A stretch of 64,000 bases of DNA. Origin: Arenibacter palladensis (GTDB taxonomy: Bacteria > Bacteroidota > Bacteroidia > Flavobacteriales > Flavobacteriaceae). Where the stretch lies: positions 434,001 to 498,000 of the forward strand of contig NZ_FQUX01000001.1 of assembly GCF_900129275.1 (NCBI RefSeq). Reading direction: 5' to 3'. Below are positions 9,272 to 17,911 of the stretch, one piece after another (within the stretch, counting starts at the first letter, position 1; every line of letters begins with the position of its first letter). The notes under the pieces are model-generated. The model saw only the letters and a program-made list of their open reading frames with translations, was not told the origin of the DNA and made no database searches. The position numbers and the translations under genes were made by a program.

Positions 9272-9290
9272 CAAATCTAAACGTAGGACT

Positions 9291-9467
9291 ATGGGCAAAA
9301 AAGGCAAGGAAAAAAATACGCTCAACAAGGCAAAACATACCAAACTCCTTAACAGGAAAAAAAACAAACTAAAAAAAGAGAAGGAAACCCGTAAAGAGCG
9401 ACTAAAGACCATTATGGCCAATCATCGGGAACAACATAAGTCCGAGGAAGATCAGATCAATAACTAA
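9291..9467 (+). CDS. Small lysine-rich protein
   Basis: A 58-residue, extremely basic protein (MGKKGKEKNTLNKAKHT onward), mostly K, R, E, N and Q, predicted to be a charged helix or disordered. The ATG at 9291 is 19 bases after the hemF stop; a longer frame beginning at 9246 would overlap hemF and is less likely. No family recognised. Nucleic acid or ribosome binding is a guess from composition alone. Its tight placement between hemF and ychJ supports it being real. Confidence 0.55.
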   Translation: MGKKGKEKNTLNKAKHTKLLNRKKNKLKKEKETRKERLKTIMANHREQHKSEEDQINN

Positions 9468-9517
9468 TCAATTGTGCATAAGTCTTGAGTTAAGTATAAA
9501 TCATTAAATAAAAAAAC

Positions 9518-9904
9518 ATGGATTGTCCCTGTGGATCCCATACATCCTACACAGATTGCTGTGAATTGGCACATTTAGACCTCAAATCCGTTAGGACAGC
9601 GGAACAATTAATGCGTTCCCGATACTCTGCTTTTGTAATGGGCAATGGAAATTATTTGATGGATAGTCACCACACCTCTACCAGGCCTGTTAAGGAAAAG
9701 AAATCTATAGAAGCTTGGGCAAAATCCGTAAGTTGGATCAGGCTGGAAGTTTTGGATAAGGAAAAGGGAGAAATAAGTGACCTGAAAGGCACCGTTACCT
9801 TTAACGCATATTTTTTTGAAAATGGCAAGGTGGATGTGATTCATGAAAAGTCGGAATTCGTAAAGGAAAACGGCCTATGGATGTATTTAGGTCAAGCGAA
9901 ATAA
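9518..9904 (+). CDS. YchJ-like SEC-C motif protein (UPF0225)
   Basis: A 128-residue protein with an N-terminal SEC-C-type zinc knuckle (CPCGSHTSYTDCCE) followed by AEQLMRSRYSAFVMGNGNYL and a compact NTF2-like domain, the arrangement of E. coli YchJ. The family binds zinc through the cysteines but has no established biochemical role. It is co-directional with the heme genes. Confidence 0.88.
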   Translation: MDCPCGSHTSYTDCCELAHLDLKSVRTAEQLMRSRYSAFVMGNGNYLMDSHHTSTRPVKEKKSIEAWAKSVSWIRLEVLDKEKGEISDLKGTVTFNAYFFENGKVDVIHEKSEFVKENGLWMYLGQAK

Positions 9905-9951
9905 TAAAAGGATTAACCAATTCAATTTATAAATTTTAGGACATGTTCCTT

Positions 9952-9959
9952 TATCTTTG
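9952..9959 (+). promoter_or_regulatory. Predicted -7 box upstream of hemB
   Basis: TATCTTTG fits the Bacteroidetes -7 consensus TAnnTTTG and ends 20 bases before the hemB ATG, giving a short leader. No clear -33 TTG is present. hemB may therefore have its own promoter in addition to read-through. Confidence 0.4.
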
Positions 9960-9979
9960 AATTTCAAAATAAACATAAA

Positions 9980-10954
9980 ATGTACCCATTAAGAAGAAAT
10001 AGAAGACTGCGTACCAATGAGTCCATTAGATCACTGGTCAGAGAAACCATTATCTCACCTAACGACTTTTTAGTGCCCCTTTTTGTCGTGGAAGGCCATG
10101 GGGTAAAAGAAGAAATCGCGTCCATGCCCAATTATTACAGATATAGCTTAGATCTATTGGAAAAGGAGGTAAAAGACCTTTGGGCCATGGGACTTAAATC
10201 CGTGCTCCTCTTTGTTAAGGTCCCGGACCATTTAAAGGACAATAAAGGCAAGGAAGCCGTAAATCCCAAGGGGCTAATGCAAAGGGCCATTAAAACAGTT
10301 AAAAATACCTGTCCCGAGATGCTGGTGATGACAGACCTAGCCTTGGACCCTTATTCCTCGTATGGACATGACGGAATTGTGGAGGACGGACAGATAGTGA
10401 ACGACGACACCGTGGAGGTTTTGGCCAATATGAGCGTGAGCCACGCACAAGCTGGAGCGGATTTTGTAGCACCCAGCGATATGATGGACGGTAGAATTTT
10501 GAGCATTAGGGAAGCCTTGGAAGATGAAGGATTTATAGACACTGGAATCATGAGCTATAGTGCCAAATATGCCAGTGCATTTTACGGTCCCTTCAGGGAT
10601 GCCTTGGATTCTGCTCCAGGTTTTGGCGATAAAAAGACATATCAAATGGACTATGCCAATAGGTTCGAAGCCATTAAGGAAACTGAAATGGATATTGATG
10701 AGGGTGCAGATATCGTAATGGTAAAACCAGGTCTTTGTTATTTGGATATTGTAAGGGAAATAAAAAATGAGGTGGATGTTCCTGTAGCAGTATACCAAGT
10801 ATCAGGAGAATATGCCATGGTAAAGGCCGCAGCCGAAAAAGGATGGCTGGATCATGATGCCGTAATGATGGAGCAATTGACCGCCATTAAAAGGGCCGGT
10901 GCCAATATCATTGCCAGTTACTTTGCCAAGGATGTAGTCCGTGTATTGGGATAA
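9980..10954 (+). CDS. hemB: Porphobilinogen synthase HemB
   Basis: Condenses two 5-aminolevulinate molecules to porphobilinogen. The 324-residue protein carries the two active-site lysines, Lys196 in MSYSAKYASAFYGPFR and Lys249 in IVMVKPGLCYLDI (Schiff base). The metal loop reads DLALDPYSSYGHDG, without the cysteines of zinc-dependent enzymes, so it belongs to the magnesium-type, zinc-independent class. Together with hemA, hemC, hemD, hemE and hemF it supplies most steps to protoporphyrinogen IX; hemL and the last steps are not in the window. Confidence 0.97.
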   Translation: MYPLRRNRRLRTNESIRSLVRETIISPNDFLVPLFVVEGHGVKEEIASMPNYYRYSLDLLEKEVKDLWAMGLKSVLLFVKVPDHLKDNKGKEAVNPKGLMQRAIKTVKNTCPEMLVMTDLALDPYSSYGHDGIVEDGQIVNDDTVEVLANMSVSHAQAGADFVAPSDMMDGRILSIREALEDEGFIDTGIMSYSAKYASAFYGPFRDALDSAPGFGDKKTYQMDYANRFEAIKETEMDIDEGADIVMVKPGLCYLDIVREIKNEVDVPVAVYQVSGEYAMVKAAAEKGWLDHDAVMMEQLTAIKRAGANIIASYFAKDVVRVLG

Positions 10955-11024
10955 GGCAGATCAAAAAAATTTCACCTAAGGGCAGCCAAAAGTTATTATT
11001 TCGCTCAACTTATGTAATAGTTAA

Positions 11025-11537
11025 ATGAAAAATTTACTTTTTATACTTCTAATTCTTTTTATGAACCCGCTACAATCCCAAGACTTTGTGATTCCCACTT
11101 TTTTGGAAAAATGGGAAAATTCTAAATCTTATTTAGTATCCATTGCGGAAGCCATGCCGTCAGAGAAATATGATTTTAAACCTACCGAAAGACAAAAGGG
11201 TTTTCAAGATCAATTGCTACATATAAAAAGAAATATGGATTGGTTGAGCAGTACTTATTTTGGCAGGCAATTGAGCGACAAGGGAAGTGGCAATAATTCC
11301 AAATTAACAAAGGAAGAGACTATAAAATTATTGGTCAACGCATTTGATGGGGTCAGCGCTATTTTGAAAAACCTTCCTCCCGAGGCACTTTCGGAAAATG
11401 TGGAATTCTTCGCCGGTGAAAAAACCAAACTACAAATATTAAATCTGTTACAGGACCATGTAACCCATCACCGGGGACAATTAATTGTATATTTAAACCT
11501 TAATAATATTGAACCCCCAACATATGTGGGTTGGTAA
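11025..11537 (+). CDS. DinB-like protein with signal peptide
   Basis: A 170-residue exported protein. The signal peptide (MKNLLFILLILFMNPLQSQ) is followed by a four-helix DinB/YfiT-like domain: the metal-ligand pattern is visible as LLHIKRNMDWL and, near the end, LQDHVTHHRGQLIVYL, giving the expected three histidines. The PPTYVGW end is typical of this group. The reaction is unknown; DinB-superfamily members include metal-dependent thiol transferases. It lies 10 bp from the serine hydrolase gene downstream, so they are probably co-transcribed. Confidence 0.8.
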   Translation: MKNLLFILLILFMNPLQSQDFVIPTFLEKWENSKSYLVSIAEAMPSEKYDFKPTERQKGFQDQLLHIKRNMDWLSSTYFGRQLSDKGSGNNSKLTKEETIKLLVNAFDGVSAILKNLPPEALSENVEFFAGEKTKLQILNLLQDHVTHHRGQLIVYLNLNNIEPPTYVGW

Positions 11538-11547
11538 CTGATTCGCT

Positions 11548-12867
11548 ATGAAAAAAAGTAATTATGATGCCATTATTATACTGTTAAGTATATTTTTTAA
11601 CGCACATCTATCCCACGCACAATCACCCAATCCTGAGGCACTTAGCTATGAAAATCCTTCTGCTGTAGGAATGGATTCATTGTTCATACACTCCAAGGTA
11701 GATTCCATTATGAACTTTGCCATTAAAGAGGAAGCCTTTCCGGGAGCACAGGTCTTGGCAGCCAAAAACAGCAAGATCATTTTTCATAAGGCTTATGGAT
11801 TTCATACCTATGACAGTGTACAAGCTGTAAGTCTTACGGATATCTATGATTTGGCATCCGTAACCAAAATAATGGGGCCGCTACCCGCCTTGATGAAATT
11901 ACATGATGAAGGAAAACTGGATTTGGATGCGCCCTTCAGTACCTTATGGCCTAAATGGAACAACAGAAAGGATAAAAAGGAACTGACCATAAGGGAAGTC
12001 TTTGCGCATCAGGCCGGGTTAGTTCCCTATATCATTTTTCTTCAAGAGGTGATGAAGAAGAATGGTTCGGTTAAAAATCGTTTTGTAAGACATGAACCCA
12101 GTCGTAGATTCAGTACCAAAGCCTATGATAATATATATATCAAGGATAGGTTTAAGAACAAAATATACCGAAAGATCAACAGGTCTAAAGTGTCGGATAT
12201 TAAAAAATACAAATATTCCGGACTTACGTTTTTGCTCTATCCCGAAATCATTTCACGATTGACCGGTACGGATTACGAAACCTATGTAACCCAAAACTTT
12301 TATGCTCCTATTGGGGCAACTACTATGGGATTCAATCCCAAAACCAAAAACTATCAAAATAAAATAGTGCCCACGGAAATAGACACCTTATTCCGACATG
12401 AGCTCACCAAAGACTGGGTCCATGACGAAAACGCGGCCTTAATGGGCGGGGTCTCCGGAAACGCGGGTCTATTTGCATCGGCAACGGACTTGGCTAAAAT
12501 GATGCAGATGTACATGAATTATGGTAGTTATGGTGGTAAGCGGTATTTGTCCGAAGCTACGGTGAAGGAATTTACCAAAGTACAATATCCGGAAAACGAA
12601 AACAGAAGAGGTCTAATTTTCGACAAGCCCGATCTAAACAATCATGAGCTCACTCTGGCCGATTCCTATCCTGCGCCAAGTGCCAGTCCGGACAGTTTTG
12701 GACATAGTGGGTTTACAGGAACCTTTGTTTGGGCCGATCCCCAAACCCAATTGGTTTACATATTTCTATCCAACCGGGTATACCCCAGCAGGGAGCATGC
12801 CAATATTTATAAATTTAATATTCGCTCCGCGGTGCAGCAAGTGTTTTACGACTCTCTGATCGATTGA
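11548..12867 (+). CDS. Serine hydrolase, beta-lactamase class C fold
   Basis: A 439-residue exported protein (signal peptide to about residue 25, ending SHAQS). The beta-lactamase/esterase motifs are all recognisable: SxxK as LASVTKIMG, the Tyr motif as YKYSGLTFLL, and the KTG equivalent as HSGFTGTF near the C-terminus. An insertion of basic residues (KNRFVRHEPSRRF region) lies between the first two. Class C-fold proteins of this type are usually esterases, peptidases or transpeptidase-like, rarely true beta-lactamases. In E. coli-like contexts they act on cell-wall or ester substrates; here the substrate is unknown. Confidence 0.85.
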   Translation: MKKSNYDAIIILLSIFFNAHLSHAQSPNPEALSYENPSAVGMDSLFIHSKVDSIMNFAIKEEAFPGAQVLAAKNSKIIFHKAYGFHTYDSVQAVSLTDIYDLASVTKIMGPLPALMKLHDEGKLDLDAPFSTLWPKWNNRKDKKELTIREVFAHQAGLVPYIIFLQEVMKKNGSVKNRFVRHEPSRRFSTKAYDNIYIKDRFKNKIYRKINRSKVSDIKKYKYSGLTFLLYPEIISRLTGTDYETYVTQNFYAPIGATTMGFNPKTKNYQNKIVPTEIDTLFRHELTKDWVHDENAALMGGVSGNAGLFASATDLAKMMQMYMNYGSYGGKRYLSEATVKEFTKVQYPENENRRGLIFDKPDLNNHELTLADSYPAPSASPDSFGHSGFTGTFVWADPQTQLVYIFLSNRVYPSREHANIYKFNIRSAVQQVFYDSLID

Positions 12868-12915
12868 GTTAAGAATTTCTTATTTTATTAGTACATTAGT
12901 ATTTTATACTTTTTT

Positions 12916-14037
12916 ATGGGGTTACTTATATTTTATGCAGTTATATCCATCCTCGTATCCTTTCTATGCTCTATTCTGGAAGCGGTATTATTGAGTGTTC
13001 CACAAACTTTTATCAATCTAAAGAAAAAAGAAGGCAAATCCTTTGCCGAGGAGCTGGAAACTTTAAAAAAAGATGTGGACAAGCCCCTTATTGCCATTCT
13101 CACCTTAAACACCATAGCACACACTGTTGGGGCAATTCTAGTGGGTGTGCAGGCAAAAGTTGCTTATGCTGAATTATATGGAAATACCGTAAACTCCATT
13201 TTAGGTATGGAATTTACGGAAGCCGCTATGGTAGGATTGGTCTCTACCGTCATGACCATCCTGATCTTGGTGGCATCGGAAATAATCCCCAAGACCATAG
13301 GTGCTACCTACTGGAAACAATTGGCACATGCCTCTACAACATCCCTAAAAATAATGGTCTGGGCCCTTCGTTGGACCGGAATTCTTTGGCTATTGCAGCT
13401 TTTTACAAGACTGGTCGGAAAAAAAGGCGTTCATGGAAGTGTATTTAGCCGGGAAGATTTTAGCGCCATGACCGATATTGCCCACGAGGAAGGCGTATTT
13501 CAAGAATCGGAATCCACGATAATTAGAAATCTCCTCAACTTTGACGAAATTAAGGTAAAGGACATCATGACCCCAAGGGCGGTGGTAAAAATTGCTTCGG
13601 AATCCACCACCATCAAGGAATTTTATAATGCCAACCCCAAAATGCCATTTTCCAGAATTCCTGTTTACAGCAAAAAAATGGATAACATAACCGGGTTTGT
13701 TTTGAAGGACATGATTTTGGAGGAAATAATTAAAAAAAATGGGAGCGCGCCACTTTCCAGTATTAAAAGGGAAATATTGGTAAGTAACCGACAAACTCCG
13801 ATACCCGAGTTATTTGAAACCTTTATCTCCCAAAGGGAACATATAGCCCTAGTTGTGGATGAATATGGTTCCATTAGTGGGGTGGTAACTATGGAAGACA
13901 TATTGGAGACCTTATTGGGCCTTGAAATAATGGACGAAAGCGACAATGTTGAGAACCTACAACATCTGGCGCGGAAAAATTGGAACGAAAGGGCCAAACG
14001 TTTAGGAATAATTCAAGGAAATAAAAATCAGGAGTAA
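12916..14037 (+). CDS. CNNM/CorC-type transporter (DUF21 and CBS domains)
   Basis: A 373-residue membrane protein. The DUF21 (CNNM) transmembrane domain spans about residues 1-180 with the signature ISILVSFLCSILEAVLLSV and ASEIIPKTIGATYW. A tandem CBS pair follows (about 200-335), including VKDIMTPRAVV and LVVDEYGSISGVVTMEDILE. The C-terminal CorC transporter-associated domain seems to be missing or very short. Family members export magnesium or cobalt or sense these ions. Its stop codon overlaps the ogt start by one base (TAATG), so the two are translationally coupled. Confidence 0.9.
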   Translation: MGLLIFYAVISILVSFLCSILEAVLLSVPQTFINLKKKEGKSFAEELETLKKDVDKPLIAILTLNTIAHTVGAILVGVQAKVAYAELYGNTVNSILGMEFTEAAMVGLVSTVMTILILVASEIIPKTIGATYWKQLAHASTTSLKIMVWALRWTGILWLLQLFTRLVGKKGVHGSVFSREDFSAMTDIAHEEGVFQESESTIIRNLLNFDEIKVKDIMTPRAVVKIASESTTIKEFYNANPKMPFSRIPVYSKKMDNITGFVLKDMILEEIIKKNGSAPLSSIKREILVSNRQTPIPELFETFISQREHIALVVDEYGSISGVVTMEDILETLLGLEIMDESDNVENLQHLARKNWNERAKRLGIIQGNKNQE

Positions 14038-14510
14038 TGGAGGCCGTTTATATCAACACACCTTTGGGTATTGCAAAAATTGAAGGTGATGAAGACGGGT
14101 TAACTTCTATAACTGTGTATGATAGTGAGGAAGAACTATCTGATATTATTCCTGAATTGCTCGAAGATGCCGTATATCAGCTTCGGGAGTATTTTGAAGG
14201 TACAAGAAAGGAATTTAGCTTAACACTCAATCCCGAAGGAACAGATTTTCAAAAAAAAGTTTGGCAAGCCCTACAACAAATACCCTATGGTAAAACAGTT
14301 TCCTATCTGGAACTGTCCAAAACCTTAGGCGATACCAAAGCCATAAGGGCCGTTGCTTCGGCCAATGGCCAAAATCCGTTATGGATAGTAGTCCCGTGCC
14401 ACAGGGTTATAGGCAGCGATGGTTCCTTAACGGGATATGCGGGTGGATTGCATCGTAAAAAATGGCTTTTGGAACACGAAAGTCCCGCAAAACAACAGAC
14501 CCTCTTTTAA
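14037..14510 (+). CDS. ogt: Methylated-DNA--protein-cysteine methyltransferase
   Basis: Repairs O6-alkylguanine by suicidal transfer of the alkyl group to a cysteine. The 157-residue protein has the active-site motif PCHRVIG (Cys121) and the DNA-binding segment VWQALQQIPYGKTVSYLEL. It is the short Ogt type without an AdaA domain. The start overlaps the stop of the upstream CNNM gene. The annotation is secure; the symbol follows family usage. Confidence 0.95.
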   Translation: MEAVYINTPLGIAKIEGDEDGLTSITVYDSEEELSDIIPELLEDAVYQLREYFEGTRKEFSLTLNPEGTDFQKKVWQALQQIPYGKTVSYLELSKTLGDTKAIRAVASANGQNPLWIVVPCHRVIGSDGSLTGYAGGLHRKKWLLEHESPAKQQTLF

Positions 14511-14735
14511 TTTCACAGACCCTTCGGTCGGTACATCATCCTTTACAGGCATATTTCTATGCCATTGCCGACTTACATCGATATATCTGTGTTCTTTATG
14601 GAAGCATCCCCAATCCGCCACGGTAATTCCAAGTTGTGTACCAACCGTATGGTCGGTTAATACCTTCTTGTTCTTCCAATCATGCATACCACAAAGTGCC
14701 GCTATACAACAGGTAAAATGCCCTGTACAACAGTT
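14427..14735 (-). pseudogene. Possible small cysteine-rich gene or gene remnant
   Basis: On the minus strand an open region runs from just inside a TAG (14736-14738) to 14427. Its first part reads NCCTGHFTCCIAALCG and then MHDWKNKKVLTDHTV, followed by a tract rich in W, H and D (VADWGCFHKEHRYIDV). This composition looks more like protein than the forward frame does. The first possible ATG is at 14687, giving 86 residues, of which the last ~28 are antisense to the ogt 3' end. The cysteine motifs lie upstream of any start codon, so a truncated or decayed gene is the better reading. Family not recognised. Confidence 0.3.
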
Positions 14736-14815
14736 CTAAATTTGTTTGTATATTTATAATTCCCCTTGTTTTATCAAAATTATAATCAACCCATTTACGT
14801 CATAATCAACTTTGG

Positions 14816-15529
14816 ATGTTACATAAAATTAACTTGGAGCACATACTCTTTTTGGACATAGAAACAGTTCCTGAGGAAGAGAATTATAATAAGCTGGACG
14901 ACGTTAAAAAGGAACTTTGGGAGCATAAGTCGCACTATCAACGAAAAGATGAGTTTACGGCCGAAGAATACTATGACAGGGCGGGAATTTGGGCAGAATT
15001 CGGAAAGATCATTACTATTTCCGTTGGTTATTTTAATTATAAAGGAAACACTCGAACGTTTAGGGTTACCTCATTTTATGGAGAAGAGATTAAGATCCTC
15101 AAGGATTTCAAAAATTTGTTGGATACGCATTTCAATCGTCCCCACCACCTATTGTGCGGTCACAATGGCAAGGAATTCGATTTTCCCTATATCGCAAGAC
15201 GCATGATCATCAACAGGGTAGATTTGCCCAACAAGTTGGATCTTTTTGGCAAAAAGCCTTGGGAAATAGCTCATTTGGACACTATGGAACTGTGGAAATT
15301 TGGAGACTTCAAGCATTATACCTCCCTTAAGCTTATGGCAAATATCCTAGGCATTCCCTCTCCAAAAGAGGATATAGACGGCAGCATGGTTAAAACCGTT
15401 TACTATGAGGATAAGGACCTGGACCGCATTGTAAAATATTGCGAATTGGACGTGATCACAACAGCGCAGGTATTCCTACGCTTACGGAATGATGAACTAT
15501 TGGATGAAAGTGAAATTAAAAGAATTTAG
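14816..15529 (+). CDS. PolB-like 3'-5' exonuclease
   Basis: A 237-residue DEDD-superfamily nuclease. Exo I is LFLDIETVPEEE (Asp and Glu ligands), Exo II is LCGHNGKEFDFPYIARRM, and Exo III is IVKYCELDVITTAQVFLR. This matches the family described as predicted 3'-5' exonuclease related to the PolB exonuclease domain, here as a stand-alone protein without a polymerase. Probably acts in DNA repair or processing, the exact substrate being unknown. Preceded by a region of about 300 bp that contains the cysteine-rich remnant. Confidence 0.88.
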   Translation: MLHKINLEHILFLDIETVPEEENYNKLDDVKKELWEHKSHYQRKDEFTAEEYYDRAGIWAEFGKIITISVGYFNYKGNTRTFRVTSFYGEEIKILKDFKNLLDTHFNRPHHLLCGHNGKEFDFPYIARRMIINRVDLPNKLDLFGKKPWEIAHLDTMELWKFGDFKHYTSLKLMANILGIPSPKEDIDGSMVKTVYYEDKDLDRIVKYCELDVITTAQVFLRLRNDELLDESEIKRI

Positions 15530-15555
15530 GGCAGTTACAAGAGATATTTTCAAGA

Positions 15556-17760
15556 CTAGGACTTGTAAAACTTAATAGATTTTGATCCTTCCAGATCTGC
15601 TAAGGTCAGCACGTACAGGCCAGTGGTCAGATCGGCAATATAAATTTGTTTTTGCTCGGCCTTTCCAGATTTCACCACGATCCCGTTTAGGGAAACTATT
15701 TTATACATGGCATCTTCGGAAACATCGCCATTAATGGTCATTGAAGTTTGTACCGGATTGGGAAAAATGGAAAACTGTACCTCCAAAGTTAAGGTTTCAT
15801 ACTCCATATAGTCTAAAAGTTCGGTTTCGCTTCCCTTAAAGGTAAATTCATATTCCTCACTGTATTCCGAACTTATATTTTCGGAGCAAAATGTTTTCAC
15901 CCTAAGGCTATATTCCATTCCCTCAACTAAATTATTTAGGCTAATAAAGTTATCGAAGGTTGTTTCCACATTCCATTCGCTACTAGCTTTCTCTTTGTAT
16001 TCAATTTGAAAAAGGGCATCCGTATTGGCTGTCCAGTTTAGCGTTACCGCAGTGTCATCAGAAGTGGTCAGCTCAATATCTTCAGGAGTAACAAGAACAC
16101 AGTCGGTAAGGGCAACCCCCGTAACGATGATGGAAAAATTCTGTGGTCCTTGGTTAAGGGTATTTTTATGGGTTACTGTAATAGTATAATCCCCTTGGGC
16201 ATTCTCTATATCTATTTTTTCAAATGGATCCACCCTATTGTCTCCGTTAACTGCTGGAGCATCTGACTTGGCCGCATTAAGCTTCCAAGGTAAAAAGGTT
16301 TTGCCGTCCTTGGTGATACGAATATCCAAATCGTTGACCAAGGCTGCCGACATATCATTTAAAGTTCCTGAATTTACCGCTCCCGTAGCAGGATCTGTCC
16401 AAGAAATAGAGGCTGACAATGGTTCTGTTCCATTTGCCACAACCTTATAGGTTTTAGTTTCGCCCTCTGTAAGTGTTTCTTCAGAAATAATGGAGGAAAA
16501 TCCTTTGTTCGCTATTACCTCTACGGCCGATTTTGAATTAATAACTCCCCAGCCCATTTTGTAATCGGGACCTGGAGCATCAACATCGTCTGCAGTATGC
16601 AGAACCAAACCTTTTAAAGTGGCGGCCCTCATAAAACTACCTTCCATTTGTTCGTGATATTCCTGGATCAACAACATAGATCCGGTTACACCCGGAGTAG
16701 CTACCGAAGTTCCACTAGCGGTCTCATATTTGGTGTCATTGGCAATTCCAGTAGTATAAATGTTGGTGCCATATGCGGCAATATCCGGCTTAATACGGCC
16801 ATCATCAACAGGTCCGAAACTGGAATATGTAGTTACAGATGCCCTTAACAATTGCCCTTGATCATTGGTCTCAATATCTGCCGCAGCAACAGTAACTCCG
16901 TTTTTGGAAGTCGCAAATCCCAACATCAAATCAAAACCATTGGAAGCCGAACCAAAAATTGGAGCCTCATTATCCTTGCTTTTTTGGGAATTTCCAGCGG
17001 CGGTCACCATTAAATAATAGGGCGCATTGTACATAATTTTGTCCCAATCCCTAGAAACTTGGATATAAGATCCAAAATACCAATCCGGCACGCGGTCGGA
17101 CATAATTCCGTAAGAATGGTTGGATAACAACAGGCCATCGGCCGCCATTTCCGCAACTTCAATTTTATCCCTTCTCCAGTCATTGGAAACGGCCTTTGCC
17201 TTGTAAGCAACTCCTTTCGACTTTTTATCCAAACCTTCCGCAACCAAAATACCTGTGACCCTGGTGGCATGGGAATCCACAATTTCACTTTCATCCAAAG
17301 TCTGTACCCTATCGCCAAATTCCTTGTGGTTTGTTAGAACTGCTCCCGCGTCCCAAACCCCTACCAACATGTTCTCTCCGTTAATACCTAAATCCAATAA
17401 ACCATTATCATGCAAGGCATTGGCCCTAGTAGCTGTATTTAGTTCTGTGCTGAAAGTACTGTAGTAAAGAGGTGTTCCATCATCGCCAATAGCAGTAAGT
17501 TCGCTAAAATTTCCATCTGCCAATCTTTCCGTTAATTTCCAGCCATTGGTCTTAGCGGCCTGTAACAAGTTATTGTTTTCTTTATCAAAATTCCTTTTTA
17601 GGTCATTGGTAAACACGCCTAATTTTGAACTGCGGTACTTATCCTTAATGATGTGGATTTGTTTCTCGGTTTGTGCAAACGAGCTATAGGTAGCAAGGCA
17701 AAAAGCTATTGGAAGTAAACTCCTGCTAATCTTTAACAAAGTAAGGTTTGCGTAAGCCAT
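15556..17760 (-). CDS. Secreted S8 subtilase with T9SS sorting domain
   Basis: A 734-residue secreted serine protease. Signal peptide to about residue 30 (SFAQ). The catalytic triad is Asp137 (GVWDAGA), His164 (DSHATRVTG) and Ser352 (ASGTSVATPG), with the oxyanion Asn257 (TAAGNS). A proprotein convertase-like or jelly-roll region and then a fibronectin type III-like domain (about 560-640) follow. The last ~75 residues are a type IX secretion sorting domain (SIFPNPVQTSMTI to KSIKFYKS), so it is exported by the PorSS/gliding machinery. Convergent with the exonuclease gene, 26 bp apart. Confidence 0.93.
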   Translation of the reverse strand: MAYANLTLLKISRSLLPIAFCLATYSSFAQTEKQIHIIKDKYRSSKLGVFTNDLKRNFDKENNNLLQAAKTNGWKLTERLADGNFSELTAIGDDGTPLYYSTFSTELNTATRANALHDNGLLDLGINGENMLVGVWDAGAVLTNHKEFGDRVQTLDESEIVDSHATRVTGILVAEGLDKKSKGVAYKAKAVSNDWRRDKIEVAEMAADGLLLSNHSYGIMSDRVPDWYFGSYIQVSRDWDKIMYNAPYYLMVTAAGNSQKSKDNEAPIFGSASNGFDLMLGFATSKNGVTVAAADIETNDQGQLLRASVTTYSSFGPVDDGRIKPDIAAYGTNIYTTGIANDTKYETASGTSVATPGVTGSMLLIQEYHEQMEGSFMRAATLKGLVLHTADDVDAPGPDYKMGWGVINSKSAVEVIANKGFSSIISEETLTEGETKTYKVVANGTEPLSASISWTDPATGAVNSGTLNDMSAALVNDLDIRITKDGKTFLPWKLNAAKSDAPAVNGDNRVDPFEKIDIENAQGDYTITVTHKNTLNQGPQNFSIIVTGVALTDCVLVTPEDIELTTSDDTAVTLNWTANTDALFQIEYKEKASSEWNVETTFDNFISLNNLVEGMEYSLRVKTFCSENISSEYSEEYEFTFKGSETELLDYMEYETLTLEVQFSIFPNPVQTSMTINGDVSEDAMYKIVSLNGIVVKSGKAEQKQIYIADLTTGLYVLTLADLEGSKSIKFYKS

Positions 17761-17911
17761 GATAAAGTTTATAGTAAGATTTGGACTACAAATATACTAC
17801 AACAAGCAAATATTATCGATTAACGCACCTTTTTATTCGATGAACCGCATGGTTTTGTTGTGAACTGTCAAAAAAACAACATGAACGGTTCACTTTATGG
17901 AAAGAATTATT

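Noticed and set aside
14437-14739. 100-residue plus-strand frame behind ogt
   Set aside because: It overlaps the ogt 3' end in another frame and its composition is not protein-like; the minus-strand frame is the better candidate.
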